This document shows, piece after piece, positions 42,982 to 51,543 of a stretch of DNA of 64,000 nucleotides (position 1 is its first letter; each line of letters starts with the position of its first letter). The notes beneath the pieces were generated by a model. It did not search any database, was not told where the DNA came from, and saw only the letters and a list, made by a program, of their open reading frames with translations. The translations under genes were made by a program, and so were the position numbers. Origin of the DNA: Aurantimonas sp. 22II-16-19i (GTDB lineage Bacteria > Pseudomonadota > Alphaproteobacteria > Rhizobiales > Rhizobiaceae); contig NZ_AQQS01000013.1 in the NCBI RefSeq assembly GCF_002088275.1, positions 1 through 64,000 on the forward strand, given 5' to 3'.

Positions 42982-43791
42982 TCAGGCCACGGCCGGGGTT
43001 TCCGACCGCTTGGCGAACGAACGCCCCGATGGCTGTTGCGCTATGCCGAGGCGGCGCTCGAGCACCTGCACGAGGCCATCAAACGCGATCGCCAGCACGA
43101 GCACAAGCAGGACGGCAGCGTAGACTCGCGGGCTGTCGAGAAGCGTCCGGTATTTGGAGATGAGAAAGCCGATGCCGGCCGTCGAGGTCAGCATTTCGGC
43201 CACCACCACGCCGACGATCGCGAGCGCCCCGCCCAGCCGAAAAGCTGCCAACACCGTCGGCAAGGTCGCAGGCAGATAGACATGCCACAGCTTCTGCATC
43301 GGGGTTGCGCCCAGACTGCGCGCGACGACCAGGAACTGACGATCGACGGTCTGCACCCCCGCCGCCGTTCCGAGCAAGGTCGGAAGAAATCCGTAGACGC
43401 TGGCGAAAATGATCTTCGATTCCGAGCCGATCCCGAACCAGGCCGTGAACAGCGGATAGAGGACGACGAGCGGCACGGCGAACAGGCCGGAGAACATCGG
43501 AAGCATGATCTGCCTGGCGGCAGCGGCACCGCCGATCGCCAATCCGCACAGAACCCCGCCGCCGCAGGCGAAGATCATCGCAATGCCCACCTCCTGAAGT
43601 GTCACGGCCATGTGGCGAGCATAGATCGGCGCTTCGACAACCAGCATTTGCAAGGTGGTCGTCATCGGCGGCAGGAACAGCGACGGGACGATACCGGCCC
43701 GCGGGAGGATCTCCCAGATCAAGAGCACGCCGAGGACGATCGCCGCCCTGACGAGGCGTGGCGAGGGAAGTGCATGGGAAACGGCGCTCAT
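42982..43791 (-). CDS. NitT/TauT-family ABC transporter permease
   Basis: A 269-residue permease with six hydrophobic segments. The BPD family EAA loop is visible in RSLGATPMQKLWHVYLPATLPTVLAAFRLGGALAIVGVVVAEM. The ATG at 43791 overlaps the ATPase stop (ATGA). A second, distinct permease lies at 44600-45382, so the transporter probably uses a heterodimeric membrane channel. Confidence 0.93.
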   Translation of the reverse strand: MSAVSHALPSPRLVRAAIVLGVLLIWEILPRAGIVPSLFLPPMTTTLQMLVVEAPIYARHMAVTLQEVGIAMIFACGGGVLCGLAIGGAAAARQIMLPMFSGLFAVPLVVLYPLFTAWFGIGSESKIIFASVYGFLPTLLGTAAGVQTVDRQFLVVARSLGATPMQKLWHVYLPATLPTVLAAFRLGGALAIVGVVVAEMLTSTAGIGFLISKYRTLLDSPRVYAAVLLVLVLAIAFDGLVQVLERRLGIAQQPSGRSFAKRSETPAVA

Positions 43792-44597
43792 GAGCGGATC
43801 CTCTGCCAGATGCGCTCGCGAAGCTCTTCGAAGCGGCGCCCGCCCATGACCTCGAAGCTTCGCGGTCGCGGCAGATCCACCGGCACGCGGTCGACGAGTT
43901 TGCCCGGACGCGAGGTCAGAACCAGCACCTGGTCCGACAGGTGGATCGCCTCGCTCAGCCCGTGAGTCACGAAGATGATCGTCTTGCGGGTCCGCTCCCA
44001 TATCCGCAGCACCTCGTCCCCCATGGTCAGCCGCGTCTGCTCGTCGAGCGCCGCGAAGGGCTCGTCCATCAGAAGGATCGGCGGGTCCTGGACCAGACCT
44101 CTGGCAAGGGCCACGCGCTGCTTCATGCCGCCGGACAGTTCATGGGGATGCTTGTCCGCAAAGCCCGCGAGGCCGACAAGCTCGAGCGCCTCTTCCGCCC
44201 GCTCGCGCCTGATCCTGTGATCGACGTGGCGGAGCGACAGGGGAAACTCGACATTCGCCCGGGCGGTCAGCCACGGATAAAGGCTCGCGTCCTGAAAGAC
44301 GACGCCGATCCGGGTCGGATCCGGCTGGACCAAAGGCTTGCCGCCGGCGACGATCGTCCCCCGTGTCGGCTGCACCAGGCCGGCGATCATCATCAGCAGC
44401 GAAGACTTGCCGCATCCGCTCGGTCCCACGATCGAGACAAACCGGCCCGTTTCCACCCGAAACGAAATGTCCGTCAGGGCCTCGGTCGTCCCCGAGCCCG
44501 TTTCATAGACGTGACCGACATCGGTGACTTCGACGGCGCCGCTTTCGTCGGTGGAAACAGCGGGGGACGGCGAGGAAACGACGACTTTGAGTCCCAT
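43788..44597 (-). CDS. NitT/TauT-family ABC transporter ATPase
   Basis: A 269-residue ATPase with Walker A GPSGCGKSS, VFQDASLYPWLTARANVEFPL (Q-loop), signature LSGGMKQRVALARGL, Walker B LLMDEPFAALDEQTR and FVTHGLSEA. Similar to SsuB/TauB/NrtD ATPases. The ATG at 44597 has GGAGGGAG about 7 nt upstream. It lies 2 nt after the first permease gene. Confidence 0.95.
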   Translation of the reverse strand: MGLKVVVSSPSPAVSTDESGAVEVTDVGHVYETGSGTTEALTDISFRVETGRFVSIVGPSGCGKSSLLMMIAGLVQPTRGTIVAGGKPLVQPDPTRIGVVFQDASLYPWLTARANVEFPLSLRHVDHRIRRERAEEALELVGLAGFADKHPHELSGGMKQRVALARGLVQDPPILLMDEPFAALDEQTRLTMGDEVLRIWERTRKTIIFVTHGLSEAIHLSDQVLVLTSRPGKLVDRVPVDLPRPRSFEVMGGRRFEELRERIWQRIRS

Positions 44598-44599
44598 GA

Positions 44600-45382
44600 C
44601 TACTCCCTCCAATGCTCGCAGCGGCTCTCGAGAGCGCGGATGGTCTCGTTGAACACGATGGCGATCAACGCGATGACGACGATCGTGGCCATCAGCCGAT
44701 CGAGTTGAAACCCCTGGCCCCACTGCTCGATGACGTTTCCAAGCCCCTCGCGGGACGCATACATCTCGGCCAAAAGGATGCCGGTGAAGTTGAAGATCAT
44801 CGACACCCGGATCGCTTCGAGAAGCACCGGCGTCATTCCGGGCAAATAGACCCGCAAAACGGTCTGCATTCGCGTCGCGCCGTAAGAGCGGGCGACCACC
44901 AGATGATCGCGGCGCACGCTTTCGATGGCGGCGAAGGACAGCATCATGACGATGAACAAGGTCGAGAACACGCCGAACGCCACCTTCTGATCGAAACTGA
45001 TCCCGAAGGCGAAGATGAACAGCGGCAGGAAGATCGATTTCGGGATGCTGAATACGAAGAAAACCAGCGGCTTGAAGACGGCCGATGCGTATTTGTTCTC
45101 CCCGATCAGTATCGCCAGGATGAAGCCGACGGGGACGGAGACGAGAAAGGCGACGGCCGTTTCCAGGAGCGTCGTCGCGAGATGTCCGCGAAACCCTGTT
45201 TCGCCGAAAAGCTGAACGATCATCGGCCCCACCACGCTCGGCGGAGGCAGCAGACGAGGATCGACGAGACCGACCATCGGTGCGACCTGCCAGACGGCGA
45301 TCAGCGCAGCGACGAGAGCGGCCCGCGCAACCGGAGCGGGGATACCCCGCGCTCCGGTGCCACGGACGGTGGCGGCGGTCAT
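44600..45382 (-). CDS. NitT/TauT-family ABC transporter permease
   Basis: A 260-residue permease with LVDPRLLPPPSVVGPMIVQLF near the N-terminus, and the EAA loop ARSYGATRMQTVLRVYLPGMTPVLLEAIRVSMIFNFTGILLAEM. Six membrane segments are visible. The ATG at 45382 overlaps the binding-protein stop (ATGA). Partner of the permease at 42982-43791. Confidence 0.93.
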   Translation of the reverse strand: MTAATVRGTGARGIPAPVARAALVAALIAVWQVAPMVGLVDPRLLPPPSVVGPMIVQLFGETGFRGHLATTLLETAVAFLVSVPVGFILAILIGENKYASAVFKPLVFFVFSIPKSIFLPLFIFAFGISFDQKVAFGVFSTLFIVMMLSFAAIESVRRDHLVVARSYGATRMQTVLRVYLPGMTPVLLEAIRVSMIFNFTGILLAEMYASREGLGNVIEQWGQGFQLDRLMATIVVIALIAIVFNETIRALESRCEHWRE

Positions 45383-46380
45383 TTTGCCGGCGCTATGACG
45401 GCAGGGGTGAAGGCGTCGGTCCAGATCTCTTCGGCCTGGGGCATGTTCTCGATGCCCGTGAGCTTGGCGAGTTCCATCGCGGTCGCGGCCAGGCCGGCAT
45501 TCATCTCGCCGGTACGCGACAACTTCAGGAAGACGTTCTCCCACTCCATTTCGGCCACTTCCGGCGAGATGTCGTTGAGTTCGGCGATGATCTTGATCGC
45601 CGCATCCTTGTTGTCCTGCAGATAGGCGACACCCCGATAAAGCGCGTTCGTCGCCTTCTGGACGAGCTCCGGGTTCTCCTCGATGAAGCTGCCCGTCGAC
45701 GCCCAACCGGAATTGAGATGTTCCGGCATGGCCGTGCCATAGTCGAGGATCGCCCTGGCGTCGCCCTTGACGAGAACGTCGTAGCTCAGCGGCGAGTAGA
45801 CGACCGCCGCAGTGACGTTTTCGCTGATGAGGTTCGGCAAGAGGCCGCCGCCGCCGAGCGGGATGCTTTCGAAGGTGATGCTCTGGTCGGACATCGTCCA
45901 GCGGGCCAGCATGTCCGACAGGGACCCGGCCGAGGTGATCCCGACATTCTCGCCTTCGACCTGCTTTGCTTCGGTGATCGGCGACTTGGGCAGCACCATC
46001 AACTGCCACCCGTAGTTCCCGGAACCGAGCAAGCCGATGAGCTTCGCATCGACGCCCTTGGCGCGGCTGGACGCGGTGACGCTGCTGGAACTGCCGATGA
46101 TGTCGGCGGCCCCGGCGACCATCGCCGTCACGGCTTCGGCGCCGCTCTGATAGACGGTCAGCTCCGCTTCGATGCCTTCGTCCTTGAAGTAGCCTTGATC
46201 TTCGGCGGTCTGCGCGATGACGGTCGGGAACCAGGTCTTGGTCGCAAGGCCGATGCGGACCATGTCTGCAGCGTTCGCGGCGCTGGAGAGCCCGAGCCCG
46301 ACGCTCATGCTCCCCACGAGTGTCGCGCCCGCCCAACCCAGGACGACCCGGCCGGAATTCGTGTATCTTCGCTTTGCCAT
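45379..46380 (-). CDS. NMT1/TauA-like ABC transporter substrate-binding protein
   Basis: A 333-residue periplasmic protein. The signal peptide is long (about 1-38, ending SAANAAD) and has an N-terminal Arg pair (MAKRRYTNSG). The mature part shows VRIGLATKTWFPTVIAQTAEDQGYFKDEGIEAELTVYQSG and MVAGAADIIGSSSS, the NMT1/TauA fold. Ligand classes of the family include sulfonates, nitrate, pyrimidine precursors and aromatic carboxylates; none is indicated. The ATG at 46380 has GGGAGG at about -12 to -7. First gene of the five-gene operon that ends at 42319. Confidence 0.92.
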   Translation of the reverse strand: MAKRRYTNSGRVVLGWAGATLVGSMSVGLGLSSAANAADMVRIGLATKTWFPTVIAQTAEDQGYFKDEGIEAELTVYQSGAEAVTAMVAGAADIIGSSSSVTASSRAKGVDAKLIGLLGSGNYGWQLMVLPKSPITEAKQVEGENVGITSAGSLSDMLARWTMSDQSITFESIPLGGGGLLPNLISENVTAAVVYSPLSYDVLVKGDARAILDYGTAMPEHLNSGWASTGSFIEENPELVQKATNALYRGVAYLQDNKDAAIKIIAELNDISPEVAEMEWENVFLKLSRTGEMNAGLAATAMELAKLTGIENMPQAEEIWTDAFTPAVIAPAK

Positions 46381-46759
46381 TGTTTTCCTCCCTTTGCAGA
46401 CCGGGGCCTGCCGATGCATTTCCCGGGGACAGACGACCGGCGATCGATCGACGCCGCCTCCCATGACTTCCCGCTCGCCGCCATCCGTGTCCGGTCGGTC
46501 GCAAAGCGGCTTCTTCCGCTACGTGGATTCCTCGACGCAACGCCTCCGAGGCCGATCCTCAGCGATGTCACGAAATTTCGCAAGAAGAAAATTATTTCGC
46601 AGAACGAAATCTTCGAAGGCTTTCGTCCATCGCTGGTTTCAGAGTAAGAGCGCGAAAGACGCAGAACCCGGCCGGAAAGCAGGATCGAAGCCCGTGATCG
46701 CAAATGTCGAGAGATCTGAGCCGAGCGTGTCCCGCGTTCGCCGGAGAAAGTGAGCGAGA
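46381..46759. promoter_or_regulatory. Divergent promoter region of the transporter operon and IclR gene
   Basis: A 379-nt spacer. Its AT-rich centre (46570-46620) contrasts with the GC-rich flanks and holds the paired operator sites described at 46576-46609. Promoters for both directions must lie here, but no -35/-10 pair stands out. Confidence 0.6.
46576..46609. promoter_or_regulatory. Paired IclR-type operator sites
   Basis: TTTCG-N5-CGAAA is perfect at 46595-46609, within ATTTCG-CAGAA-CGAAAT. A one-mismatch copy (TTTCG-CAAGA-AGAAA) lies at 46576-46590, its centre 19 bp away. The same pair, both copies perfect and 19 bp apart, lies upstream of the lyase gene (49576-49609). The adjoining IclR gene is the obvious regulator. 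Binding is inferred. Confidence 0.65.
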
Positions 46760-47557
46760 TTGGTTGAGGGCAGAGACGGCAATTTCGTCGAGGGTCTGGC
46801 TCGAGGGCTATCCATCCTCGAGTCGTTCGACCGGAACAACGCGTCCATGACGTTGTCGCAGGTCGCACGGCGGACGGGAATGAGCCCCGCCGCGGCACGG
46901 CGCGGCCTGCATACCCTGGCGAGCCTCGGCTACATCCGCCAGGTCGATCGGCACTTCGTGCTGAGCGTCCGCATCCTCAGCCTCGCCTCGGCCTATCTCC
47001 AGGCCGCCGGCAGCGACGACCTGCTCTTGCCGGAACTGCGGCGCATCGTGGGGACGTTCGGCGCCGCCGCGTCGATCGCCGTCCTCTACGGCACGGACAT
47101 CCTCTACGTCGCGCACTATTCCGAAGAACGATCCCGCCGGATCGTGGCTTCCGTCGGCACCTATTATCCGGCCCATGCGACGTCGCTCGGCAAGGTCCTG
47201 CTCGCCGCGCTCACCGAGGAGCAGTTCGAGGCCTATCTGGAACGCGCGGAGCTGCGTCCGCTCACCGACTGCACGATCGACAACGTCGACGACCTGAAGC
47301 AGGTCGTCGCAGAGTGCCGGAAGAACGGCTATGCCACTTCCGTCGATGAACTCGACTACGGGATCACCTCGCTGGCCGTGCCGATCCGCAACGCGCAGGG
47401 CCGTGTTCTCGCGGCGATCAACTGCTCCGGATACTCCGGTCGCGTGACGGCCGAGCGCCTCGTTGCGGAGCGATTGGAGGATCTGATCGGGTCGGCCAAT
47501 CGGATCGGCCGGGTCCTCGACGCCAACCCGGCGCTGGCGCAGTCATTCCATCTCTGA
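46760..47557 (+). CDS. IclR-family transcriptional regulator (PcaR/PcaU/PobR branch)
   Basis: A 265-residue regulator. The N-terminal winged helix (about 8-70) has FVEGLARGLSILESFDRNNASMTLSQVARRTGMSPAAARRGLHTL, as in PcaR/PobR regulators of aromatic catabolism. The C-terminal ligand domain contains YYPAHATSLGKVLLAAL and ELDYGITSLAVPIRN. A TTG start at 46760 is used, since no ATG or GTG gives the conserved N-terminus. It lies between the two operons that share its presumed sites. Confidence 0.9.
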   Translation: MVEGRDGNFVEGLARGLSILESFDRNNASMTLSQVARRTGMSPAAARRGLHTLASLGYIRQVDRHFVLSVRILSLASAYLQAAGSDDLLLPELRRIVGTFGAAASIAVLYGTDILYVAHYSEERSRRIVASVGTYYPAHATSLGKVLLAALTEEQFEAYLERAELRPLTDCTIDNVDDLKQVVAECRKNGYATSVDELDYGITSLAVPIRNAQGRVLAAINCSGYSGRVTAERLVAERLEDLIGSANRIGRVLDANPALAQSFHL

Positions 47558-47611
47558 GCCTTCCTGGGGCAACGCCCCGGCGCTCGCCATGCCGGGGAGC
47601 GCAGGGCGTGT

Positions 47612-48763
47612 TCACGCCACCGACGCCCCGCGCTCCTGCAACTCCTTGCGGATGGCCGCTCCATGTTCGTCGAGCAGCGGCGGCGGCAGAATGTCGGCGT
47701 CGATCTCTCCATCGAAATTGTAGGGAGGCCGGACGGTCGTGAAGACGCCGTTTTCCGGACGATCGACCGATACCTTGATCCCCAGATGCCGGGCCTGGGG
47801 ATCGTCCAGCGCTTCGTCGGCGTCATAGGCGGCCGAGTGCGGTACGCCGTTCGCGGCAAGCCGCTCGCACCATTCGTCCCGGCTTCGCTCCCGGAAGATC
47901 GGCGTCAGCGCCTCGATCAGATCGTCATGATGGGCGATCCGCCCCGTTCGCTCGACGAAGCGTGGATCGCTGCCGATTTCGGGGTGGTCCAACGCAATGA
48001 CCAGCGCATCCCAGAACTTCGTCGGAGAGGACAGGTGGAACGCGATCCAGCGATCGTCGCTGCATGCGAAAGTGTAGGATTGGGACACCTCCGGGCGGCT
48101 CAGCGGGCCCATCACCTGTCCGACGCTGTAGTAGTGGGTGAAACTGTCGAGATTGAAATGCGACATCGCTTCCAGCATCGAGATGTCGAGCCGGCGCCCC
48201 GTTCCCGTCTTCGATCGCTCCAGCAGCGCCGCGCAGATACCGGTTGCGGCATACTGCCCCGTGACCGCATCCGCGATGGCCGGTCCGATGACGCGGGGAC
48301 GGTCGGGGGGTGTCAGAAGTCGCAGATAGCCTGAGGCCGCCTGCGCCACCGTGTCGAAGACCGGCCGATCGCGATAGGGGCCGGACGTGCCGAAACCTGT
48401 GATCGCGCAGTAGATCAGGTCCGGCTTGAGCGCGCGCAGCGTCGCCTCGCCCGCTCCGATCTTCTCGGCAAAGCCCGGGCGAAAGTTCTGAATGAACACG
48501 TCGGCGGTGGCGACCAGTGCGTGGAAGACCGCAAGATCCGCCGGATCGCGGGTGTCGAGGGCGATGGAACGCTTGTTCCGGTTGTAGGTCTGATAGTGCG
48601 GCGAGTAGAGCCCGCCCTTGAAGGCCCGGAACGGATCGCCCGTTCCCGGCCGTTCGACCTTGATGACGTCGGCGCCGAGATCGGCGAGGTGCATCGCGGC
48701 GGCCGGACCCGTGATGTAGGTTCCCATTTCGACGACGCGAAAGGACCGAAGCATCTTGACCAT
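47612..48763 (-). CDS. CaiB/BaiF (class III) CoA-transferase
   Basis: A 383-residue CoA-transferase. The N-terminus VVEMGTYITGPAAAMHLADLGADVIKVERPGTGDP and NRNKRSIALD are class III signatures. The catalytic Asp is likely Asp165 in PAIADAVTGQYAA. It would move CoA from a donor acyl-CoA to a carboxylate substrate. The start codon overlaps the stop of the lyase gene by one base (TGATG), so the two are translationally coupled and probably act in sequence. Confidence 0.93.
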   Translation of the reverse strand: MVKMLRSFRVVEMGTYITGPAAAMHLADLGADVIKVERPGTGDPFRAFKGGLYSPHYQTYNRNKRSIALDTRDPADLAVFHALVATADVFIQNFRPGFAEKIGAGEATLRALKPDLIYCAITGFGTSGPYRDRPVFDTVAQAASGYLRLLTPPDRPRVIGPAIADAVTGQYAATGICAALLERSKTGTGRRLDISMLEAMSHFNLDSFTHYYSVGQVMGPLSRPEVSQSYTFACSDDRWIAFHLSSPTKFWDALVIALDHPEIGSDPRFVERTGRIAHHDDLIEALTPIFRERSRDEWCERLAANGVPHSAAYDADEALDDPQARHLGIKVSVDRPENGVFTTVRPPYNFDGEIDADILPPPLLDEHGAAIRKELQERGASVA

Positions 48764-49566
48764 CAGCGGTCATCCTTTCTGGCAGGCAGTCCGTCGTAGC
48801 TGATCGCCTGATCGGCGTGGTGGGACATGACGAAGCCGATGGAACGCTGGCTCTCCTCGAGAAGATGCGCCACAAGCCCGGCCGTTCGGGCAAGAATGGG
48901 GACGCCTTTCATCGCTCCGCGCGGAAAGCCTGCGTCCAGCATCAGGGCCGGGATCGCGCCGGACACGTTGATCGGCAGCGGCCGGTTCATGATGCCCGGC
49001 GCGTGGCGGGCGATCGCCCTGAGCATCGCGACATGTTCGCCCTCGACGCCCTCTTCCTTGGCCACGGCCAGAAGCCGGTCGGCGCGCGGGTCGCCGCTGC
49101 TGTGCTGCGGATGTCCCAGCCCGGGCACCTTCTGGCGCCTCGCCTGCAACTCCTCGAGGCTCTCGCGCGCGACGGTGTCCGCGTCCTGGCCGGTTTCACG
49201 GACCCGGTCGACCAGTTCGCCGAGATAGCGCCCGGCCGTCTCCGAACTGCCGGCGACGACCGAGCCCATTCCCAGAATGCCCGCCGCGATCGCGCCCTGC
49301 CATGCATCCGGACCTGCCGCCAGCGTCATGCGCGCGGCCTGGACGCTCGGCACCAGGCCATGCTCGGCAATGGCGACGAGGCAGGCATCGGTGACGCGAC
49401 CTTGTGCCGCGCTCGGCCGGTCACCGGTCACCAGAAGCCAGAAATAGTCGGTGAAATTGATCCCGCCGATCAGATCGCGGCACAGATCGTTCCCTCGCAC
49501 CGTGACACTGACCGCGTCGGACGCCGCGATGGCCGTCAACGCCTGATCTTGCTTGCCGATACGCAA
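48763..49566 (-). CDS. Stand-alone citryl-CoA lyase-like protein (short citrate synthase homologue)
   Basis: A 267-residue protein, much shorter than citrate synthase (about 430), corresponding to its core catalytic part. VPGLGHPQHSSGDPRADRLLAVAKE aligns with the GFGHRVYxxxDPR active-site region, and NVSGAIPALMLDAGFPRGAMKGVPILARTAGLVAHLLEE with the C-terminal catalytic segment. Short proteins of this type cleave citryl-CoA or analogues to acetyl-CoA and an oxo acid. The start is a TTG at 49566, preceded by AAAGGA 6-7 nt upstream; the longer frame runs into antisense of the ABC-F gene. Coupled to the CoA-transferase. Confidence 0.85.
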   Translation of the reverse strand: MRIGKQDQALTAIAASDAVSVTVRGNDLCRDLIGGINFTDYFWLLVTGDRPSAAQGRVTDACLVAIAEHGLVPSVQAARMTLAAGPDAWQGAIAAGILGMGSVVAGSSETAGRYLGELVDRVRETGQDADTVARESLEELQARRQKVPGLGHPQHSSGDPRADRLLAVAKEEGVEGEHVAMLRAIARHAPGIMNRPLPINVSGAIPALMLDAGFPRGAMKGVPILARTAGLVAHLLEESQRSIGFVMSHHADQAISYDGLPARKDDR

Positions 49567-49897
49567 ACGCTGTCCTTTCGTTATGCGAAAATTCTTTCGT
49601 ATGCCGAAATTTATAGCGATCCCCGGTTGTTCGTCAAGCGACGTCGACCGTCTTCCGGCGTTCAGCGCTCGGCACGGTGCGCGGGAACAGGAAGCTCGGG
49701 TTTCGCAGCTCCCTCTCACAGACAGCAGCCTCCAGAAAATCCGGAACGCTTCAGATCCCGCCAAGGGCACCCGGTTGATTTTGCCTTGCAACGGGCCTAC
49801 CTCGCTGTCAGCGACCGACCGAAGAGGATGACCGCAGCGATGGATTTCTCCCTGACCGCAACGCCGATTTGCCTTGCCATCAGGGATATCCATACCC
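49567..49897. other. 331-nt divergent intergenic region
   Basis: It lies between the lyase gene (minus) and the ABC-F gene (plus). Apart from the operator pair at 49576-49609 it contains an AT-richer segment near 49590-49620; no gene or hairpin is evident in the rest. Confidence 0.6.
49576..49609 (-). promoter_or_regulatory. Paired IclR-type operator sites at the lyase promoter
   Basis: Two perfect TTTCG-N5-CGAAA sites: 49576-49590 (N5 = TTATG) and 49595-49609 (N5 = TATGC), centres 19 bp apart. They lie 10-43 nt upstream of the lyase start and overlap its ribosome site, so a bound regulator would sit on the start of the transcript. Same motif and spacing as at 46576-46609. Confidence 0.72.
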
Positions 49898-51526
49898 ATG
49901 CCTGCGACGATCTCACTTTCCGCCCTCTCGCTCTCTGCGCCTGACGGCCGCCTCCTCTCCACCGACCTCGACCTGACCTTCGGCTGCGAGCGAACCGGGC
50001 TCGTCGGCCGCAACGGCGTCGGCAAGACGACGCTGCTTCGGGCGATCGCCGGCGATCTGCCGGTCGCTGCCGGCAAAGTCGCCGTCGGCGGCAGCGTCGG
50101 GCTGCTCAGCCAAGCCGTCCGACATCGGCCCGGCGAGACGATCGCCGATCTGTTCGAGGTTCGGGCAGGCCTTGCGGTGCTGCGCCGGGCCGAGGCGGGA
50201 ATCGCCTCGATGGACGAACTGGCGGATGCCGACTGGACGCTGGAAGAGCGCGTTGCCGCGGCGCTTCTCGCCGTCGGTATCGGGGCGCCGCTCGAGACGC
50301 CGCTTGCCGAACTGTCCGGCGGCCAGGCCACGAGGGTGCGCCTTGCAGCCCTCACCTTCGCCGCCCCGGACTTCCTTCTTCTGGACGAGCCGACCAACAA
50401 TCTCGACCGTGAGGGGCGCCAGGCGGTGATCGCCCTCCTTGCCGGTTGGAAGGCCGGCGCGATCGTCGTCAGCCACGATCGCGAACTGTTGGAGACGATG
50501 GACGCGATCGTCGAGCTGACGTCGCTCGGCGCGGCCCGCTACGGCGGCAACTGGAGCCACTATCGCAGGGAGAAGGCGATCGCGCTGGAGGCAGCACGGC
50601 ATGATCTCGCCGACGCCGAGAAGCAGATCGCCGAGATCGACCGCAGTGCCCAGCGCAGCGTCGAGACGAAGGCACGAAGGGACCGCCGCGGGAAAGGCAC
50701 GGCGGCAAAGGGCGGGATGCCGCGCATCATCGCCGGCCTGCGCAAGGATCGGAGCGAGGATTCGGGCGGCGTGAATGCCCGGATCACCGGTCGCAGACGG
50801 GAGCAGGCCCTCGGCGCACTCTCCGACGCCCGCGAGCGGATCGAGATCCTGCAGCCCTTCGCGGTGACGCTGGCGCCGACCGGACTTGCCTCCCGCAAGG
50901 ACGTCCTGAAGCTCGACGACGTGTCTGCCGGCTATGATGCCGCCGAGCCGATCCTGCGGAACGTCTCGCTCTCGATCGTCGGGCCCGAGCGCGTCGCGGT
51001 GACGGGGCCGAACGGGGTCGGCAAGACGACGCTTCTGAAGCTTCTCGTCGGAGATCTGCAGCCGCTTTCAGGCCGCCTGTGGATCACGGCGGACGTCGCC
51101 ATGCTCGACCAGAGCGTCGGTCTCCTGGACCCGGAGACGTCGATCCTGGAGAACTTCCGCCGCATCAATCCGCAGGCCGATGCGAATGCCTGCCGCGCGT
51201 CGCTCGCCCGCTTCACCTTCCGGGCGGGAGCGGCCGAGCAGATCGTCGGGGCGCTGAGCGGCGGCGAGATGTTGCGGGCGGGGCTTGCCTGCGTGCTCGG
51301 GGGGCCGCGCCCGCCGTCCCTCCTCATCCTCGACGAGCCGACCAACCATCTCGACGTCGCCTCCCTCGAGACGATCGAGGCGGGACTTCGCGCCTATGAC
51401 GGGGCCCTGCTGGTCGTCAGCCACGACGAGGCGTTCCTAAACGCCCTCGGCATGACGCGGCGATGGCAACTGCGACGGTCCGAACGTCCCGGCGTGAAAG
51501 CCTGGATCGAAGCGAGCGGTGAATGA
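49898..51526 (+). CDS. ABC-F family ATPase
   Basis: A 542-residue protein with two ABC cassettes and no membrane segments. Cassette 1 has GRNGVGKTT, LSGGQATRVRLAAL and LLLDEPTNNLD; cassette 2 has GPNGVGKTT, LSGGEMLRAGLACVL and LLILDEPTNHLD. The linker between them (about 225-330) is rich in charged residues and has the ABC-F helical hairpin. ABC-F proteins act on the ribosome, in translation rescue or antibiotic protection, and not in transport. The ATG at 49898 is taken; a TTG at 49874 is possible. Confidence 0.93.
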   Translation: MPATISLSALSLSAPDGRLLSTDLDLTFGCERTGLVGRNGVGKTTLLRAIAGDLPVAAGKVAVGGSVGLLSQAVRHRPGETIADLFEVRAGLAVLRRAEAGIASMDELADADWTLEERVAAALLAVGIGAPLETPLAELSGGQATRVRLAALTFAAPDFLLLDEPTNNLDREGRQAVIALLAGWKAGAIVVSHDRELLETMDAIVELTSLGAARYGGNWSHYRREKAIALEAARHDLADAEKQIAEIDRSAQRSVETKARRDRRGKGTAAKGGMPRIIAGLRKDRSEDSGGVNARITGRRREQALGALSDARERIEILQPFAVTLAPTGLASRKDVLKLDDVSAGYDAAEPILRNVSLSIVGPERVAVTGPNGVGKTTLLKLLVGDLQPLSGRLWITADVAMLDQSVGLLDPETSILENFRRINPQADANACRASLARFTFRAGAAEQIVGALSGGEMLRAGLACVLGGPRPPSLLILDEPTNHLDVASLETIEAGLRAYDGALLVVSHDEAFLNALGMTRRWQLRRSERPGVKAWIEASGE

Positions 51527-51543
51527 TCGCGGCCCCGGCCTGA

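Noticed and set aside
42472-43965. Plus-strand open frame of about 500 codons
   Set aside because: Antisense of the deacetylase and permease genes; His/Arg/Gln-rich and without recognisable motifs.
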